The notes beneath the pieces are model-generated. The model ran no database searches. It was not told the DNA's origin and saw only the letters and a program-made list of their open reading frames with translations. A program made the translations under genes and the position numbers. A stretch of 64,000 nt of DNA from Chaenocephalus aceratus. Taxonomy: Eukaryota; Chordata; Actinopteri; Perciformes; Channichthyidae. This document shows positions 47,610 through 58,278 of this stretch, piece by piece. Where the stretch lies: contig CM043790.1 in the NCBI GenBank assembly GCA_023974075.1, positions 15,239,804 through 15,303,803 on the forward strand, written 5' to 3'. Position 1 is the first letter of the stretch. Every line of letters starts with the position of its first letter.

Positions 47610-48092
47610 ATGGCGTGCAATGCACCAGTAGTTTACATTACAAGAAAACGGTCGTCGTCAGGAGTTTATTGTATTGCCCCAGGCTGCACAAATGGATTTT
47701 ATATGAAGAAGGAAGAAGTACATTTCCATAGGCTGCCACTAAAGGATGAGAAGCTGCTCAAAGGATGGGTTATTTCCATGAAACGGTCCGATCCGCCGCT
47801 GAATCAGTATGCACCTGTGTGCAGCGAACACTTTAAAAATGACGATTATGTCCACAAAATGAGGTTTGATGAGTCTGGATGCCTGGTTCAATACAAAACA
47901 TCGGATTTGAAGCCAGGATCTGTTCCCACAATATTCGATTTCTCAACGTATGCAGTCGGGAACACCGACCGTCCCAGTACGTCGGCCGCGCAAGACAATG
48001 ACGGTGTCAACAAACGTGAAGTTCGAGCCACCAAACGAGTTGCTTCAGCTGCCGAGAGAGAGGTAAATATTGCAGCACGACCAGATTACTAG
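47610..48092 (+). CDS. THAP zinc-finger protein, first exon of a Kolobok-type gene
   Basis: The start at 47610 is preferred because CAACATGGCG fits initiation better than the in-frame ATG at 47502. Residues 21-26 are CIAPGC, the first zinc pair of a C2CH THAP finger. FHRLPLKDEKLLKGWVISMK holds the conserved FH and W, VCSEHF gives the C-x2-H pair, and LKPGSVPTIF is the closing AVPTIF-type box. The domain is complete at about 100 residues and binds DNA. A basic, disordered tail follows. A donor AG|GTAAAT with GT at 48063 suggests the open end is intronic and the real protein continues in a later exon. THAP fingers are known in some Kolobok and P-type transposases, so it probably recognises the element's own ends. 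No frameshift is seen. Confidence 0.8.
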   Translation: MACNAPVVYITRKRSSSGVYCIAPGCTNGFYMKKEEVHFHRLPLKDEKLLKGWVISMKRSDPPLNQYAPVCSEHFKNDDYVHKMRFDESGCLVQYKTSDLKPGSVPTIFDFSTYAVGNTDRPSTSAAQDNDGVNKREVRATKRVASAAEREVNIAARPDY

Positions 48093-48934
48093 CTCACACA
48101 TGTATTTACTGACACAATGTGACCTTATTAATTAACGCAATCGCGTCCAAACTAAATGGTAGCTATTATTATGACGTACAATGGAGAATTGGGGGTGTTC
48201 TATAGCTCAACTAATTAAACTGGCATACACATGCTCATCTGTCGAAAACAGCCCTAAAAAGGCTAGTATTGCTGGACTAGGTGTTCAATGGATGGTATTG
48301 CAGGACCCAGAGCGCACGGAGCACAGAGCGGACAGCAGATAACGGAATTGCAGTTGTATTGCTTATAGATTATCAGAACATTTCAAAGGGGACACAGCCA
48401 CATTGGATATTAACCTATGGATTAACTACATCATCGTTTTTATCGTTGTAATGCCATTGAAGACCAGTTTAGACCAGACAATGAGGAAGGTAAGCTGTTA
48501 GCCTAGCGCATGTTAGTAGCTACCTAGTGCCACTTGTTTTGATGTACGTTTTTGTTGATAACCTCGCGAGTTTGTATCTTTCAGTGTTGAGGTGAGATTC
48601 TGTGTCTTTACGATCATAAACAATGTGTTGGATGTGCAGCGAGGATAAGTAATAAGGAAGCTAGGAGTGATTTTCGGTGCAGTAATAGGTTAGCATTTTT
48701 CGCTCGGGGCTAATTCAGAGGCTCACTGTTAGCATTGTGTGTTTTTTTGGAAAAAATAAAAAAGATCAGTTAAATTAGTTTTTTCCCGTTATATGGATAT
48801 AAAATATTCATAGTTTATTAAATATTAAGGTTCCTTAGACGTTGTTTCCTGCAAATGACGCAATTTCGGTTCCGTGGGGCCTAAGAGGATAACAGAGTAT
48901 GTTTTTATTTTTTTTTTTTTTTTGACATTTTCCG
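48093..48934. other. Centre of the Kolobok element
   Basis: No coding domain was recognised. GT-starting donor-like sites (for example GAAG|GTAAGC near 48490) and a T-run at 48906-48922 occur. It may hold the scar of the deletion that removed the transposase core. Confidence 0.4.
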
Positions 48935-49413
48935 ATGGCATCACCACACAATTGTTACATGTACACCAATCTGTGTTGTCCATTCGTCCCGGGTTTTGAG
49001 CAACATCTTCTTCCTCTGAGACCGAGTCGGTACTGGAACTGGTGGTCCCACTCAGCGAGTTCAGAACCGTCGGTACTTTCGGCGGATTCCGGATCGTATG
49101 CCACTCTATTCGACCGAATTGGTTCATAAGCATAGTCCATGGGATGCCTGGTAACTGTAGATGCTTCCACATCAATGTCATCTCCCGACGAATAGTCAAA
49201 TTCATCGTTCAAAACGTCCATCTCATTGCAAAATTCCTCCATCGCTGCCATATCTGCTACGTTGTGTTGACTTCCGGTATGGATACCCGGAGCGAAGACC
49301 CAGCCAGTGACGTCACCATTTGGGACTCCCCTAATGGCGGCGGCCTGGTCCCGGAATTCCCCACCCGGCCGGCGGATAATTAATTTTCTTTTGGCGAGTA
49401 ATATCATATACAA
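48935..49413 (-). pseudogene. P2RX7-like intracellular-domain protein of the Kolobok element, frameshifted
   Basis: From 49413 or a later ATG (MAAMEEF) the frame is acidic: NDEFDYSSGDDIDVE, YEPIRSNRVAYDPESAES. After WDHQF the sense continues in another frame as STDSVSEEEDVAQNPG, then NTDWCTCNNCVVMPSE. The DWCTCxxCxxMPxE block is the cysteine-rich signature of the P2X7-like intracellular domain found in many transposon-borne proteins of fish. One frameshift near 49030 separates the parts, and an A-run follows MPSENV. It probably accompanies the transposase; its role is unknown to me. The homologous copy is at 63662-64000. Confidence 0.6.
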
Positions 49414-49497
49414 TAAATATTACGATCAATATCCATTGTAAAATGAATAAACTACCGGAATATTATAGCTGTAATTGGTGTTTCCTTTCCCCTTTAA

Positions 49498-50094
49498 ACA
49501 CAAAGTCCATCCTCCTGTCCTTTTGGATGAAGCACTTGATGGCGGGGTCATGCAGCTGATCCTTTGCCACTCCAGTTTATCATTGTAACTCAATCTTGAA
49601 AATGACTTGGTTAATAATTTTGCAAACGATGTCATCACTATCACTGAAGTGAGCCATCATGAACGAATGTATGCTAATCATAAATCTATCGATTCGATTT
49701 AAGATTCAAAAATAATAAAAGTAGGGTAGACATGTGGATATTATCCGGCTGAACAAAACGTGCATTTATCTAACAGGTTCATTTTCCACAGACCTTATTT
49801 CAAGCTATCTTCCAAAATCCTATGGAGAAATCCCATTGCTCTTTTGTCGAGGGAATCCGAGCGCAGCTTACTTCCGGGTTTTAGGACGCGTCACTGCACC
49901 ACTTGCATAGACCTCACAGCGGGCGGAACTTGTCATAAAGTCCTCGATAATAAAGCCCGCCCAGTTAGAGGGAAGATATGATTGGTCAATTGTACTGTCA
50001 TTTGACATTACTCTCTCGTTGAGTTACTATAGCTGGCCCTCTGTGAATGTAGAGAGGGACCAACAAGCTCTCCCGTCTTCACAGTAACTCGCAG
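49498..50094. other. Interior of the 47098-51413 hAT
   Basis: No gene. GAGTTACT (about 50022) and AGTAACTC (about 50083) form an imperfect inverted pair around 60 bases. Ends at the CGCAG duplication of the next element. Confidence 0.4.
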
Positions 50095-51156
50095 GCTGCA
50101 GTCGAATAGTCCAAAGATCAGCTCCTAAGTTCTAACCCTATCGTCTATTTCTTGACCTCTGAGTGAAACGTCACGGGGTTAAGGGATAGTGGATAGGAGA
50201 ATTCAAAAGGACTTAGGAGAAGAGACTGCGGTACTTTAGAGAATCCGAATGCACTTTCACTATCCGACGTGTTTATGATGCGCCAGCGGACGTCATGAAT
50301 GTGCGTCTGCTGCTGTGGGGGAACTATGGAAACTACAGTTTTCTATACAGCGGACTACAACATGGATGTATAATAAGAAGGAGGGACTACTGTAAACTCA
50401 TAGAGACTCTGCACCGTGCTCTGATGCTGTTGCTTTGCTTTATGAACGTGGACAACAGAGAAACATATTCTTCATGACCAAAGTTGGAATTGAAATAAAA
50501 AGGAAAGTGAAACTTATGCTCGTCACCCTCTCCCTCCGGTCCACATTAATACCAATGATCCCAATACGTATGATTGTATGAACTAAAGATCTTAAAATCA
50601 ATACAAATGTATTTATTATAAACGTTAGTCCTTACCATCTATCACTGTGTATATCACCATTCAAACATCTTTTAAAAGTTGAACAAACTCCACACAGCTC
50701 AGTAAAGACTGTGAAATGTTGACTTTATTTGATCATTACAGTAAAAACTAACGTTCATATTTCTCTTTGATTATAATACTGATGAACGTCCAAAACAAAG
50801 CACTTTGGCAACTTACCACCTATGTTTTAAAATGCTTAATAAGCACCGTAACTTTCATGATATCATTTCTCGGTCATAATCGGTTGTTTCCGTGAACGGC
50901 CGACTGTTGAGTGACGGCAAATGCTGCGGCTGCAAGGCATTGTGGGGCAGCATTTTCGCTTCTCCTGTCGGTTAGGGAGGTCCAGTGGTTCCTAAGCTAA
51001 AGGAGGTTATAAAGGAAGTTTGAAACCTCCTTTCCTATCATTCTCATCATTCTAGAGAATTCGAACGGCACTTATCATGGCTGCCACTGAGGGACTTCCG
51101 GGTCATTTCACTCCTTTAGGAAGGTTCCTAAGCTAAATGGACTATTCGACTTCAGC
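50095..51156. mobile_element. TIR element with GTCGAATAGTCC ends
   Basis: Ends GCTGCAGTCGAATAGTCC and GGACTATTCGACTTCAGC are inverted repeats, flanked by CGCAG (50090-50094 and 51157-51161). The subterminal words GCTCCTAAG and CTTAGGA/CCTAAGC are repeated. Superfamily not assigned. No protein. Contains the recurring 19-mer at 50361-50379. Confidence 0.7.
50361..50379 (+). repeat. Recurring 19-mer CATGGATGTATAATAAGAA
   Basis: Identical to the starts of repeat R copies A (11514) and B (13491) and to the insert at 45608. Flanks here (ACTACAA / GGAGGGACTAC) do not give a clean 8-bp duplication. Confidence 0.85.
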
Positions 51157-51413
51157 CGCAGAGACGGCATTTAACCCTTCACATTCCAACAGAAACTGAA
51201 CAGGCAGATTAGAAGGATTTATTTATTTGGAAATCTTATTTTAAATACAATTAAATCAAGTTACTTTGGTAAAACTAATGAAAAATGTAACAACAACATA
51301 TTCAAAAAAATATTTTTAAAAAAATGTGTTTTTTTTTATGTTTTCAAATATTGTTTTTTAGAATATCTTAGGCCCTCACAGAGGGCCTAGAGGGCCCTGA
51401 CGGCTCGCCACTG
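51157..51413. other. Right end of the 47098-51413 hAT
   Basis: AT-rich, ending AGGGCCTAGAGGGCCCTGAC and the terminal ACGGCTCGCCACTG. No gene. Confidence 0.6.
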
Positions 51414-51600
51414 CCTCCACCTCATACCACCAGCCAGCCCCACCCACCTCATCAGCACACCTGGGCTCCCAACTGCTTCTCATTGAAAATCAAGCCAGTA
51501 TATAAGTCTCTCTAGCCGATCATTCATTGCCAGACTGTTCTACCCTTCATGCAATACTTGCCAGCTCTCTTTCCCGAACTTATTCCTGGTTGGGGATCCT

Positions 51601-53729
51601 GGCCGTTTCTCAATGTCGAGTAAACCTGCTGCAGAGCCACTATTTCAAGTATACTACGTCATCGAGTGGCGCCGAAGGACTGTTTAAATACATGTTAAAT
51701 GCCCAGCATTCGGCGCCACTCGATGACATAGTATACTTGAAATCAGGGGCGCCGCCAGGGATTTTGGGCCCCATGAAAAGATATCACATTGGGCCCCACC
51801 ACCAGGCCCAGACCACGCCAACCAAGCACAATGCTGTAACCACTCCTCCAGAACCCAACCGACTCATTTATGCTTTAAATAACTCTACCTGTACAGGCTT
51901 GCATCTATCTTGTAGTCCAATACTAACTGCACAATATTTACTGACAATGAGCGGTGAACATATAACACTGTGCAGACGTGCAACATTCTACTGCAACATT
52001 CTGCTGCAGTAGAATTCACTATTTGATATAACACTAACATTCCTGACAATAGACCTCAATAGTCATCTTGTATGGTGTACATGCCTTTTTAATAAAAAAT
52101 GCTAATGGAACATTCATAAATCAAAATAAATATAACTTAAATATACATGACCTCTTAAATAAAAAATAAAGTGAACATTAACACCAATATTATCATTTAT
52201 AAAATGCTACAACAAATAAAATAACTAGCAGCAGATTTTTTAATTAAATATACATACCAACTACAAAATAAGCAGGTATTAAAGTGTAAACGGACAACAA
52301 AACGGAAATGAAAAGGCCTGATGGTGGTGCTAAATCAGAGCCTATTACCTGTTCTCAGTCTTTTTCTCATCATGCATCTTGTGTGTAGTGATCCAATACC
52401 GTTACCATAGCCTTGCCCTTTAACAGTTATTACGAGCCCTGGCTCAGCCTTACTCACCAAGAGCCCAGCGCCTAGCCTTCTTACAGGCAAAGTCACTGAT
52501 CAAGTCCTTGAAATCCAGCTTTCTAGCTCCAGCTTTCTAGCCTACTGGCTTTCCATGGACAGCATGGCAAGACTGCAAAGCCGTATGGGGGGACAGGGCT
52601 GCGGAGCCTAAAGATGGATCTGTTGGTCCTGGCACCAGGGGGAGGGACAACTGATTTAGTATGAATAGCTGCTAAAAATATACCTGCATTTATTAAATGT
52701 CAGCTAAAAGAGGAGTGAAATGAAAAACCTCTGAATTTTCTGTGAAGATATTAACAGTACTTAAAGGTGGGGTAGGTAATTTTGGAGAAACCAGATCGAG
52801 TGCACTAGAATTTGAAAAAATCTGCCACTTCCTTAGAGAGCCCCTCCTCCAACACACACGAACATGCACATGACCAACGAGGGCACGAGATAAGTTTGTG
52901 CACAGATGGAAGGCTGACAGGCAGGTAGGCCATCCAGTTATTTTAGCCGGGCCGGCTAAAATGATTGGTCGTGCTTTTTACAGCGCCACGGCTTCCACAG
53001 ATGACATTTTATTATGGATTTTTTGTTAAAGCACTTGAGATATTCATTGCTACTGTATCGGGATGTTAAGAGCATTCCATGCAATATAACAAAGTGTATC
53101 TCGAGCCGGTTTCTCAAACTTACCTATCCCACCTTTAATGTCAGCAAAACATTACAATTATTATTTACAATGGACTACGCTTAGCTAACAGACTAATTTC
53201 ACTCATGGACCACACCCACCTTTTCTTTTGAAAAACTGGGTGCAGTACGTAACATTATAGTTAGTCCCTTTAGTCCCTCTCTTGTCTTTCTCTCCTTTCT
53301 TTTCTTTCTTGAAAGCCTAACTTTGTTAGTCGTTGAGACATCGTACACACGTAAGTACTAGCATCCCTGCTCACATGCTCTCACTCTGCTAGAAAGGGCC
53401 GGTGCTGCACAGCATTTGAAGGTAGGACCAAACCATTACATGTAAATAGAGGGGGGTGATCGATGCTTTGGATAATTAACTTTTGGAAGAAAATAAGTTA
53501 AATGAATCGTAAGTTTAATGAGTACATTATCAATATGACGTTATATTAATGTTAATTATTGATGATTGATGAAAGGTTACTTAAACGTTTTTTTCTTAAT
53601 GTTCTAAAAATGTTAGGGGCCCCTGTCAGTCACGGGCCCTTAGAATCGTCCTAACTTTTCACCCCCTTACAGCGCCCCTGCTTGAAATAGTGGCTCTGCA
53701 GCAGGTATACTCGACATTGACAAACGGCC
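51601..53729. mobile_element. MITE with GGCCGTTTCTCAATGTCGAG ends, carrying a nested hAT
   Basis: The left end GGCCGTTTCTCAATGTCGAG is inverted at the right (about 53710-53729). CCT flanks both sides (3 bp). The MITE itself, about 185 bases without the insert, contains an inner inverted repeat: TTTCAAGTATACTACGTCAT...GAGTGGCGCCGAA against TTCGGCGCCACTCGATGAC...GTATACTTGAAA, which could fold into a long hairpin. A relative without nesting is at 54436-54825. Superfamily not assigned. Confidence 0.75.
51744..53680. mobile_element. hAT-type element with 8-bp duplication CTTGAAAT
   Basis: Ends CAGGGGCGCCGCC...CAGCGCCCCTG, flanked by CTTGAAAT at 51736-51743 and 53681-53688. Subterminal GGGCCCC words are mirrored. 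The 1.9-kb interior has no transposase frame. The 161-codon frame at 51527-52012 starts outside and is not real. Confidence 0.85.
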
Positions 53730-53774
53730 CCTGTCTGTCCTGACCTGCCTCGAGCCTATGTCCTGGTAAACCCC

Positions 53775-54367
53775 AGTGATGGTGAGCCTTATAAAGCTTT
53801 GAAGCTTTCCAGCCAATTGGTTCGCAAAAGGGTTCATCTCATGAGGCTTCATTTGAGCACAAACCCCCCTGTTGGTCAACGTGTGTAAAACAGGCAGATA
53901 TGACATCTCAACAGTGTGATCTTTCTTATACTGAGTTCCCAATGAGTAAAGCCTTAGAATAACTCTAAACAACGAACATGAAATCCTATTTTCATGTAAT
54001 CAATTTGTATCAATATTGTACACATTTATTTATCTCTACATTTATTTGTCTATTTATTTATTCCTGTATTTATTTATACACTAATGTATGCATTTATTTA
54101 TACTTATCATGTTCCGTCCTCAATATAAGTGAGGGTCTGAGCTCTCCTAATCCCATCGTAGTAATATGAGTGTTGTAAAACTGTGAAGTGTCATTGGTTC
54201 GCACTATCTGAAGCAGTCACGTGGTATCGACGGGCAGCGAGGCTTCGTTTGTCATCGATGACGTTACTGGCCTAAAACGATACAAGCCTTGTTACACGCT
54301 TCACCAAAAACGTCCTGGATTACTCGAACCACGCTCCGAAGCCTCGGTGCAGTACGTAACATTATAG
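53775..54367. mobile_element. Second copy of the TAGTGATGG-type hAT
   Basis: Shares the blocks listed for 44509-45424. Flanking TAAACCCC (53767-53774) and TAAAGCCC (54368-54375) differ at one base, a slightly decayed 8-bp duplication. This copy lacks both the tRNA-like centre and the 20-bp insert present in the other copy. Confidence 0.75.
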
Positions 54368-54435
54368 TAAAGCCCCCCAGCCTTCTGTCCTAAACTAGAT
54401 ATTTATTTCTGTGTCCTGGTTACTGTTAGTTTGTG

Positions 54436-54825
54436 GGTGTTTCTCAATCGCGAGTACCCTTGCTTGGTAGCACATGTCTTCCGAGTCACTTCCTTCAGAA
54501 GCTAGGCAAGAATCCTTCCTGGCATTTGGAAAACGAAGAGTGGAACAGGCTAGCAAGTGTGCAGGTGTGCGTCATATGAGAGGCCCCGCCTTACATTTTC
54601 CTTCACAGATTTGGGGAAATTGGTCCCTGCGCAAAGCATTGTGGGGATTTTAAGGACGCAAAGTCTACCCATGTGCAGCCTCGACATTTCCCCAAACCAA
54701 GGATGCGGCCTCGGAGGAATTCCAAGTATGCTGGACATTGGAACGGTCCTGCTGCGCCACTTGATGAGGTAGCATCCTTGAAATATTGGCTTGGAAGCCA
54801 GTTTCCTCGAGATTGAGAAGCGGCC
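54436..54825. mobile_element. MITE of the GGCCGTTTCTCAAT family
   Basis: Ends GGTGTTTCTCAATCGCGAG and CTCGAGATTGAGAAGCGGCC, flanked by TGTG (54432-54435 and 54826-54829). The inner block CATCAAGTGGCGC (in reverse) matches the 51601 copy. No protein. Confidence 0.7.
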
Positions 54826-55018
54826 TGTGTCTGAGTATTTCCATTTCCCAGATCCACTACCTGGCCTCAACCTGTCTTCTGCATGCTCCCTGGCTGAGAC
54901 TCTCATTGAATTACCTTTTTCTGCCCTGCTCTGTGCCTGTGAATGTTGGTGTTAGACTTCATTATAAACTGTTACCTACTATCCAGTGTGCTGCACCTGG
55001 CTCCTACAACCTGTTACA

Positions 55019-56540
55019 ATCAACTCAACCATTGACCACCAAAATCTAATAAATGAATCGTTCAATCCAAGTGGACAATCGTGCAACATTTGAAAAAATT
55101 CCCTTCGAGTGCCTTTGACCTCCAGAATCTTACAGGCCATTGTTCAGGCCTAGTATACAAGATGTGAAAATGTTTAAGATATGTGTTTTTTAAGCTCACA
55201 AGAATAGGATAAACAAAACATGGACAACCCCCCCAATCCCACCCCCACCCCTCAGTTATGATTATCTATTCTGCATTGTGGACGTTGTGCAGCAAAAGCT
55301 TTCAAAAACAGGAAATGTATCTCAACATCCAGACATACTGTACGAAGTGTATTTTCCATTGGCTGTACATATTGAAGTGAGTTGGACAATATCAATCACA
55401 TTATGCAATTGTATGAAATAGTCCAGAGCAGAATGGACTCATGGAAATGTACAATAAACATATGCCATGTTCCCAGACATCTGCAAATCTGGATTTGCTG
55501 GGAAGGAGAAACGGTGTAAACTCAGATTTTATTTTTTTTTTGTTGTGTTTATAGATTTGTCTTTGACACTGCCAGATTCCAGTGAAATAGAAGATTCCTG
55601 CTGATTGAAGCCAAAACAGACTCCCCCACCATCAGATTATCATTCCTTGAACTTTCTCTGCCAGAACTAGGGTTTGTTTAAAACCAGTTCCAGAGTGGTC
55701 CCTGTACAAGCAACACTCAAACATTATTAATATCCTTAGAGGGCCCCGCACAACTCTGCCATTATCAAAACCTAAGTCAAGAACGTGTTATCAATCATAC
55801 TGTAGATTTCATTTGAGGTGATTACTTGAAAAGGTGTTACATGTATGCGCTCTGGATAGCTTGACATACTTATCCACATACATGTATTATATTCACTTCA
55901 ATTGTTGTATTTACATCAGATGGTGGAGGAGTATGTTCAGAATATGTAATTTGATATTTTCGGACTATGAAAGGATCAGCAAAGAATGTAGTACATTTCA
56001 AAGGGTGAAACTTAAACATGGAAAATCACGAATAACCAATATGCAACTGGTGATTTCTGTAACTAACTAAACTAAATTCTTAATTTAATATAAAAATTTC
56101 TGCTGGTTTTTTCCAATGTTACCAACCCACGCATTCAACGGTTTTGACTATTGCTGCACATCCATTATTTTGAAAAATACTATTTGTTGGTTGGGTGCCA
56201 CCATACACAACAAAACACCCATTATTTGTATATTGTTCAATACTACAACCTTTTTGAGAATGTAACCTTATACAGATTTGTATTGAAAAAAACATTTGTA
56301 ATTATTGTATCTATTATTGTTTCTAATAAAATGGAAGAAAACGACCCCTAACTCTTTTATTGAGAAAGTCTGAAAGGCCAATTATTTAAAAAGTGGGTGC
56401 ATTTTCCCTTACAGTATACTAAATCATGGTCATAGGTTGTTTGGCTTAGTTATTGTTTAAAAACACCTATTTGTCTAGCTACCTATTTCCCTGTAGAACA
56501 AATGAGTTACCACAACATAGACCGACTAGAAAACTGGGTG
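55019..56540. other. Intergenic segment
   Basis: AT-rich, with no recognised gene or terminus. Open frames at 55834-56070 and 56151-56351 show no domain. Confidence 0.5.
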
Positions 56541-56907
56541 TGTCACGGATGAGTGAAGGAAGCAGGACCCAAATGCAGATAACCCTTGAGAAACCCTTTA
56601 TTTCAAGGATAAATGATAAATACAGAACAGAACACTCTCCGGTGACCTCCGTCACCAACAAACAATGACCCAACACTGAACACGGACAGAGACAAGACTA
56701 AATACAAGAAGGGGTAATCATGACAACGAGAAACAGCCGGGCAGGGGAGGAGAAACACAAGGACAACAGGTGACACAATTGGGTAATCAGGGAGGGAAAC
56801 AGACAGAAAGCAGACAGGCAGGAAACGGGGGTGAACACTTAACACAATAAGACAGGAAACCCAAAGACAAGAAAAACACCAACACAGACAAAACTACAAA
56901 CGTGACA
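56541..56907 (-). mobile_element. Solo-LTR-like repeat
   Basis: From TGTCACGGATGAG to AAACGTGACA. In reverse it has CCTTGAAATAAAGGG (poly-A signal) and a CATTTGGGTCCTGC block shared with 37083-37399. No target duplication could be recognised (GGGTG against TAACA). Confidence 0.5.
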
Positions 56908-57481
56908 TAACATGTGAATTGTGACAGGGTGGGACTTTCGGAAACAGTTCTAAATTGGTTTGAATCCTACTTAAAGAACAGAAACAACTTTGTTTCTATA
57001 GGCAAATACACATCTGAGTTGACAAATATGACATGTGGGGCTCCATCTTGGAGCCTCTTCTCTTTAACATCTGCATGCTACCACTGGCTCAGATAATGAA
57101 AAACAACAAAATAAGTTACCATAGCTATGTGGGTGAAACATAACAACTATTCTCCAATTCAAAAACACTGAGTAAGTGCATTGAACAAATCAATTACTGG
57201 ATGTGTCAGAACTTTCTCCATATTAAACATAGATAAAACTGAGGTAATGGTTTTTGGAGCCAAGGCAGAAACGTATAAAAGTTAGCGCTGAGCTTCAGTC
57301 TGCAATGTTCAAAACAACAGATGAAGCCAGAAATCTAGGTGTAGTCAAGGACTCTGACCTGAGTTTTCAACAGTCACATTAAAAACAATTACTAAATCAG
57401 CCTACTATCATCTAAAGAACATATCTAGGATTAAAAGACTAATGTCACAGCAGGATCTATCTTCAGTAGACTCGACTAATG
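56908..57481 (+). pseudogene. CR1/L2-like LINE reverse-transcriptase fragment
   Basis: VGLSETVLNWFESYLKNR and FVSIGKYTSELTNMTCGAP, then in another frame a GPLLFNI-type block and INYWMCQNF, follow the RT blocks around the catalytic site. The YADDTQLY-type motif is degraded to YVGE. Several frameshifts and stops are present. It is cut at 57482 by the Ngaro-like element. Confidence 0.7.
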
Positions 57482-57618
57482 AAGCTTAGCGCAAGTTCAA
57501 TAAGGAAGACCTAACACGAGTCACTTATACACGTCACTCGATGGCTCCCTTCCCCCTCATTAAATATGAGGGCGTCACCCCTCAGCAGCCAATAGCTGCA
57601 CATGCTAAATTCCTTAAA
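57482..57618 (+). repeat. Direct repeat A1 of the Ngaro-like element
   Basis: Shares GCGCAAGTTCAATAA, GAAGACCTAACACGAGTCAC, GTCACTCGATGGCTCCCTTC and CAGCAGCCAATAGCTGCACA with 63282-63417. It continues past TTAA into ATGCCTGC, the uninterrupted version of the site hit by Kolobok in A2. Confidence 0.9.
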
Positions 57619-57742
57619 TGCCTGCTCTTCCTCCCCGTCAGTTTTGTCATTTGCAGATGACCGCAAACAGTAGCAGTACTACAATACTCCTCCTCGTGAG
57701 AAAAAAAAAAAAGAAAAAAAGCACAAGAAAAACTAGCTCAAG

Positions 57743-58237
57743 ATGTCCAACTCGGACAATTCAGATCACGAACCTGTATGGAATTATTCGAGCCCGGTTC
57801 GGCTCCCCACAGCGGCCTATCACCAGAGGCAGACTTCCTCATCGCCCGGCTCCTGCAGCAGGGCATCCCCACAGCCCCAGGCCTCACTCTCTCGCAGCTC
57901 CGAGAGCTCTCGGATCAGGTCTCCAGCACAGCTCCCCAGTCCGGGGCAGCAGCTCCAGTCAGCTCCCCAGAGAACAGGGAGAGGACGCGGCCGCAGCCGC
58001 GGAGGTAATAAAAAAAAAAGGGCAGGAAGTCGAGCCCTCCAGGATCCCGTCCACCTCCAAAATCCCACCCCTTCCCAGGCTCGCCAGTCCGGGAGCGTCA
58101 CTAACACACCCCTCATGGAGAGTAGCGTGGCCGGCTCCCTGCAATCCCTGGCTAGCTCCATGATAGCTATCGATGCTCGCCTCCAGGGCCTGGAAGACTC
58201 CGTCAAAGGAGCTTCGACTTCCGTGGCACTCAGGTGA
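57743..58237 (+). CDS. ORF1 (gag-like) of the Ngaro-like element
   Basis: 164 codons starting at ATG 57743 (MSNSDNSDHEPVWNYSSP), Ser/Pro/Gln-rich, with an Arg/Gly patch TGRGRGRSRGGNKKKRAG about two thirds along and a helical-looking C-terminus (SLQSLASSMIAIDARLQGLE). No known fold is recognisable. Position right after A1 and upstream of pol makes a structural or nucleic-acid-binding ORF1 likely. It is intact here but may be only the first part: the stop is followed at once by foreign sequence, and GTGAGG after CTCAG could be a splice donor. Confidence 0.5.
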   Translation: MSNSDNSDHEPVWNYSSPVRLPTAAYHQRQTSSSPGSCSRASPQPQASLSRSSESSRIRSPAQLPSPGQQLQSAPQRTGRGRGRSRGGNKKKRAGSRALQDPVHLQNPTPSQARQSGSVTNTPLMESSVAGSLQSLASSMIAIDARLQGLEDSVKGASTSVALR

Positions 58238-58278
58238 GGTACTAGTGTTACGGAAAATGTTTTGCACTCACCCTTACA

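Larger units (their letters stand above)
47389..49493. mobile_element. Kolobok-type DNA transposon with TTAA duplication, internally deleted
   Basis: Termini AGGGAAATGGAAACAC...GTGTTTCCTTTCCCCT are flanked by TTAA (47385-47388 and 49494-49497), the target preference of the Kolobok superfamily. It carries a THAP-domain frame on the plus strand and a P2RX7-like frame on the minus strand, converging on the centre. The main transposase is not visible in 2.1 kb, so it is probably a deletion derivative, or THAP is the transposase N-terminus. A second copy in opposite orientation starts at 63418. Confidence 0.8.
47098..51413. mobile_element. hAT-type element with 8-bp duplication CCTCCACC
   Basis: Ends CAGTGGCGAGCCGT...ACGGCTCGCCACTG, flanked by CCTCCACC at 47090-47097 and 51414-51421. 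The near-identical terminal bases and 8-bp duplication fit hAT. Its own coding content is not visible; the interior is occupied by a Kolobok element (47389-49493), a TIR element (50095-51156) and AT-rich filler. Confidence 0.85.
47030..55018 (+). mobile_element. LTR-like repeat broken into pieces by at least four insertions
   Basis: Removing the nested elements leaves about 0.7-0.8 kb: 47030-47097, 51414-51600, 53730-53774, 54368-54435 and 54826-55018. It starts TGTCACAG and ends CTGTTACA, with CAGTATATAAG (about 51496-51506), a TATA box suited to LTR promoters. No matching duplication flanks it (TGTAC against ATCAA), so the outer limits may be incomplete. It serves as the base layer for the insertions listed below. 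Confidence 0.55.

Noticed and set aside
51527..52012. 161-codon plus-strand frame
   Set aside because: It crosses three independent junctions (LTR-like repeat, MITE and hAT), so it is accidental.
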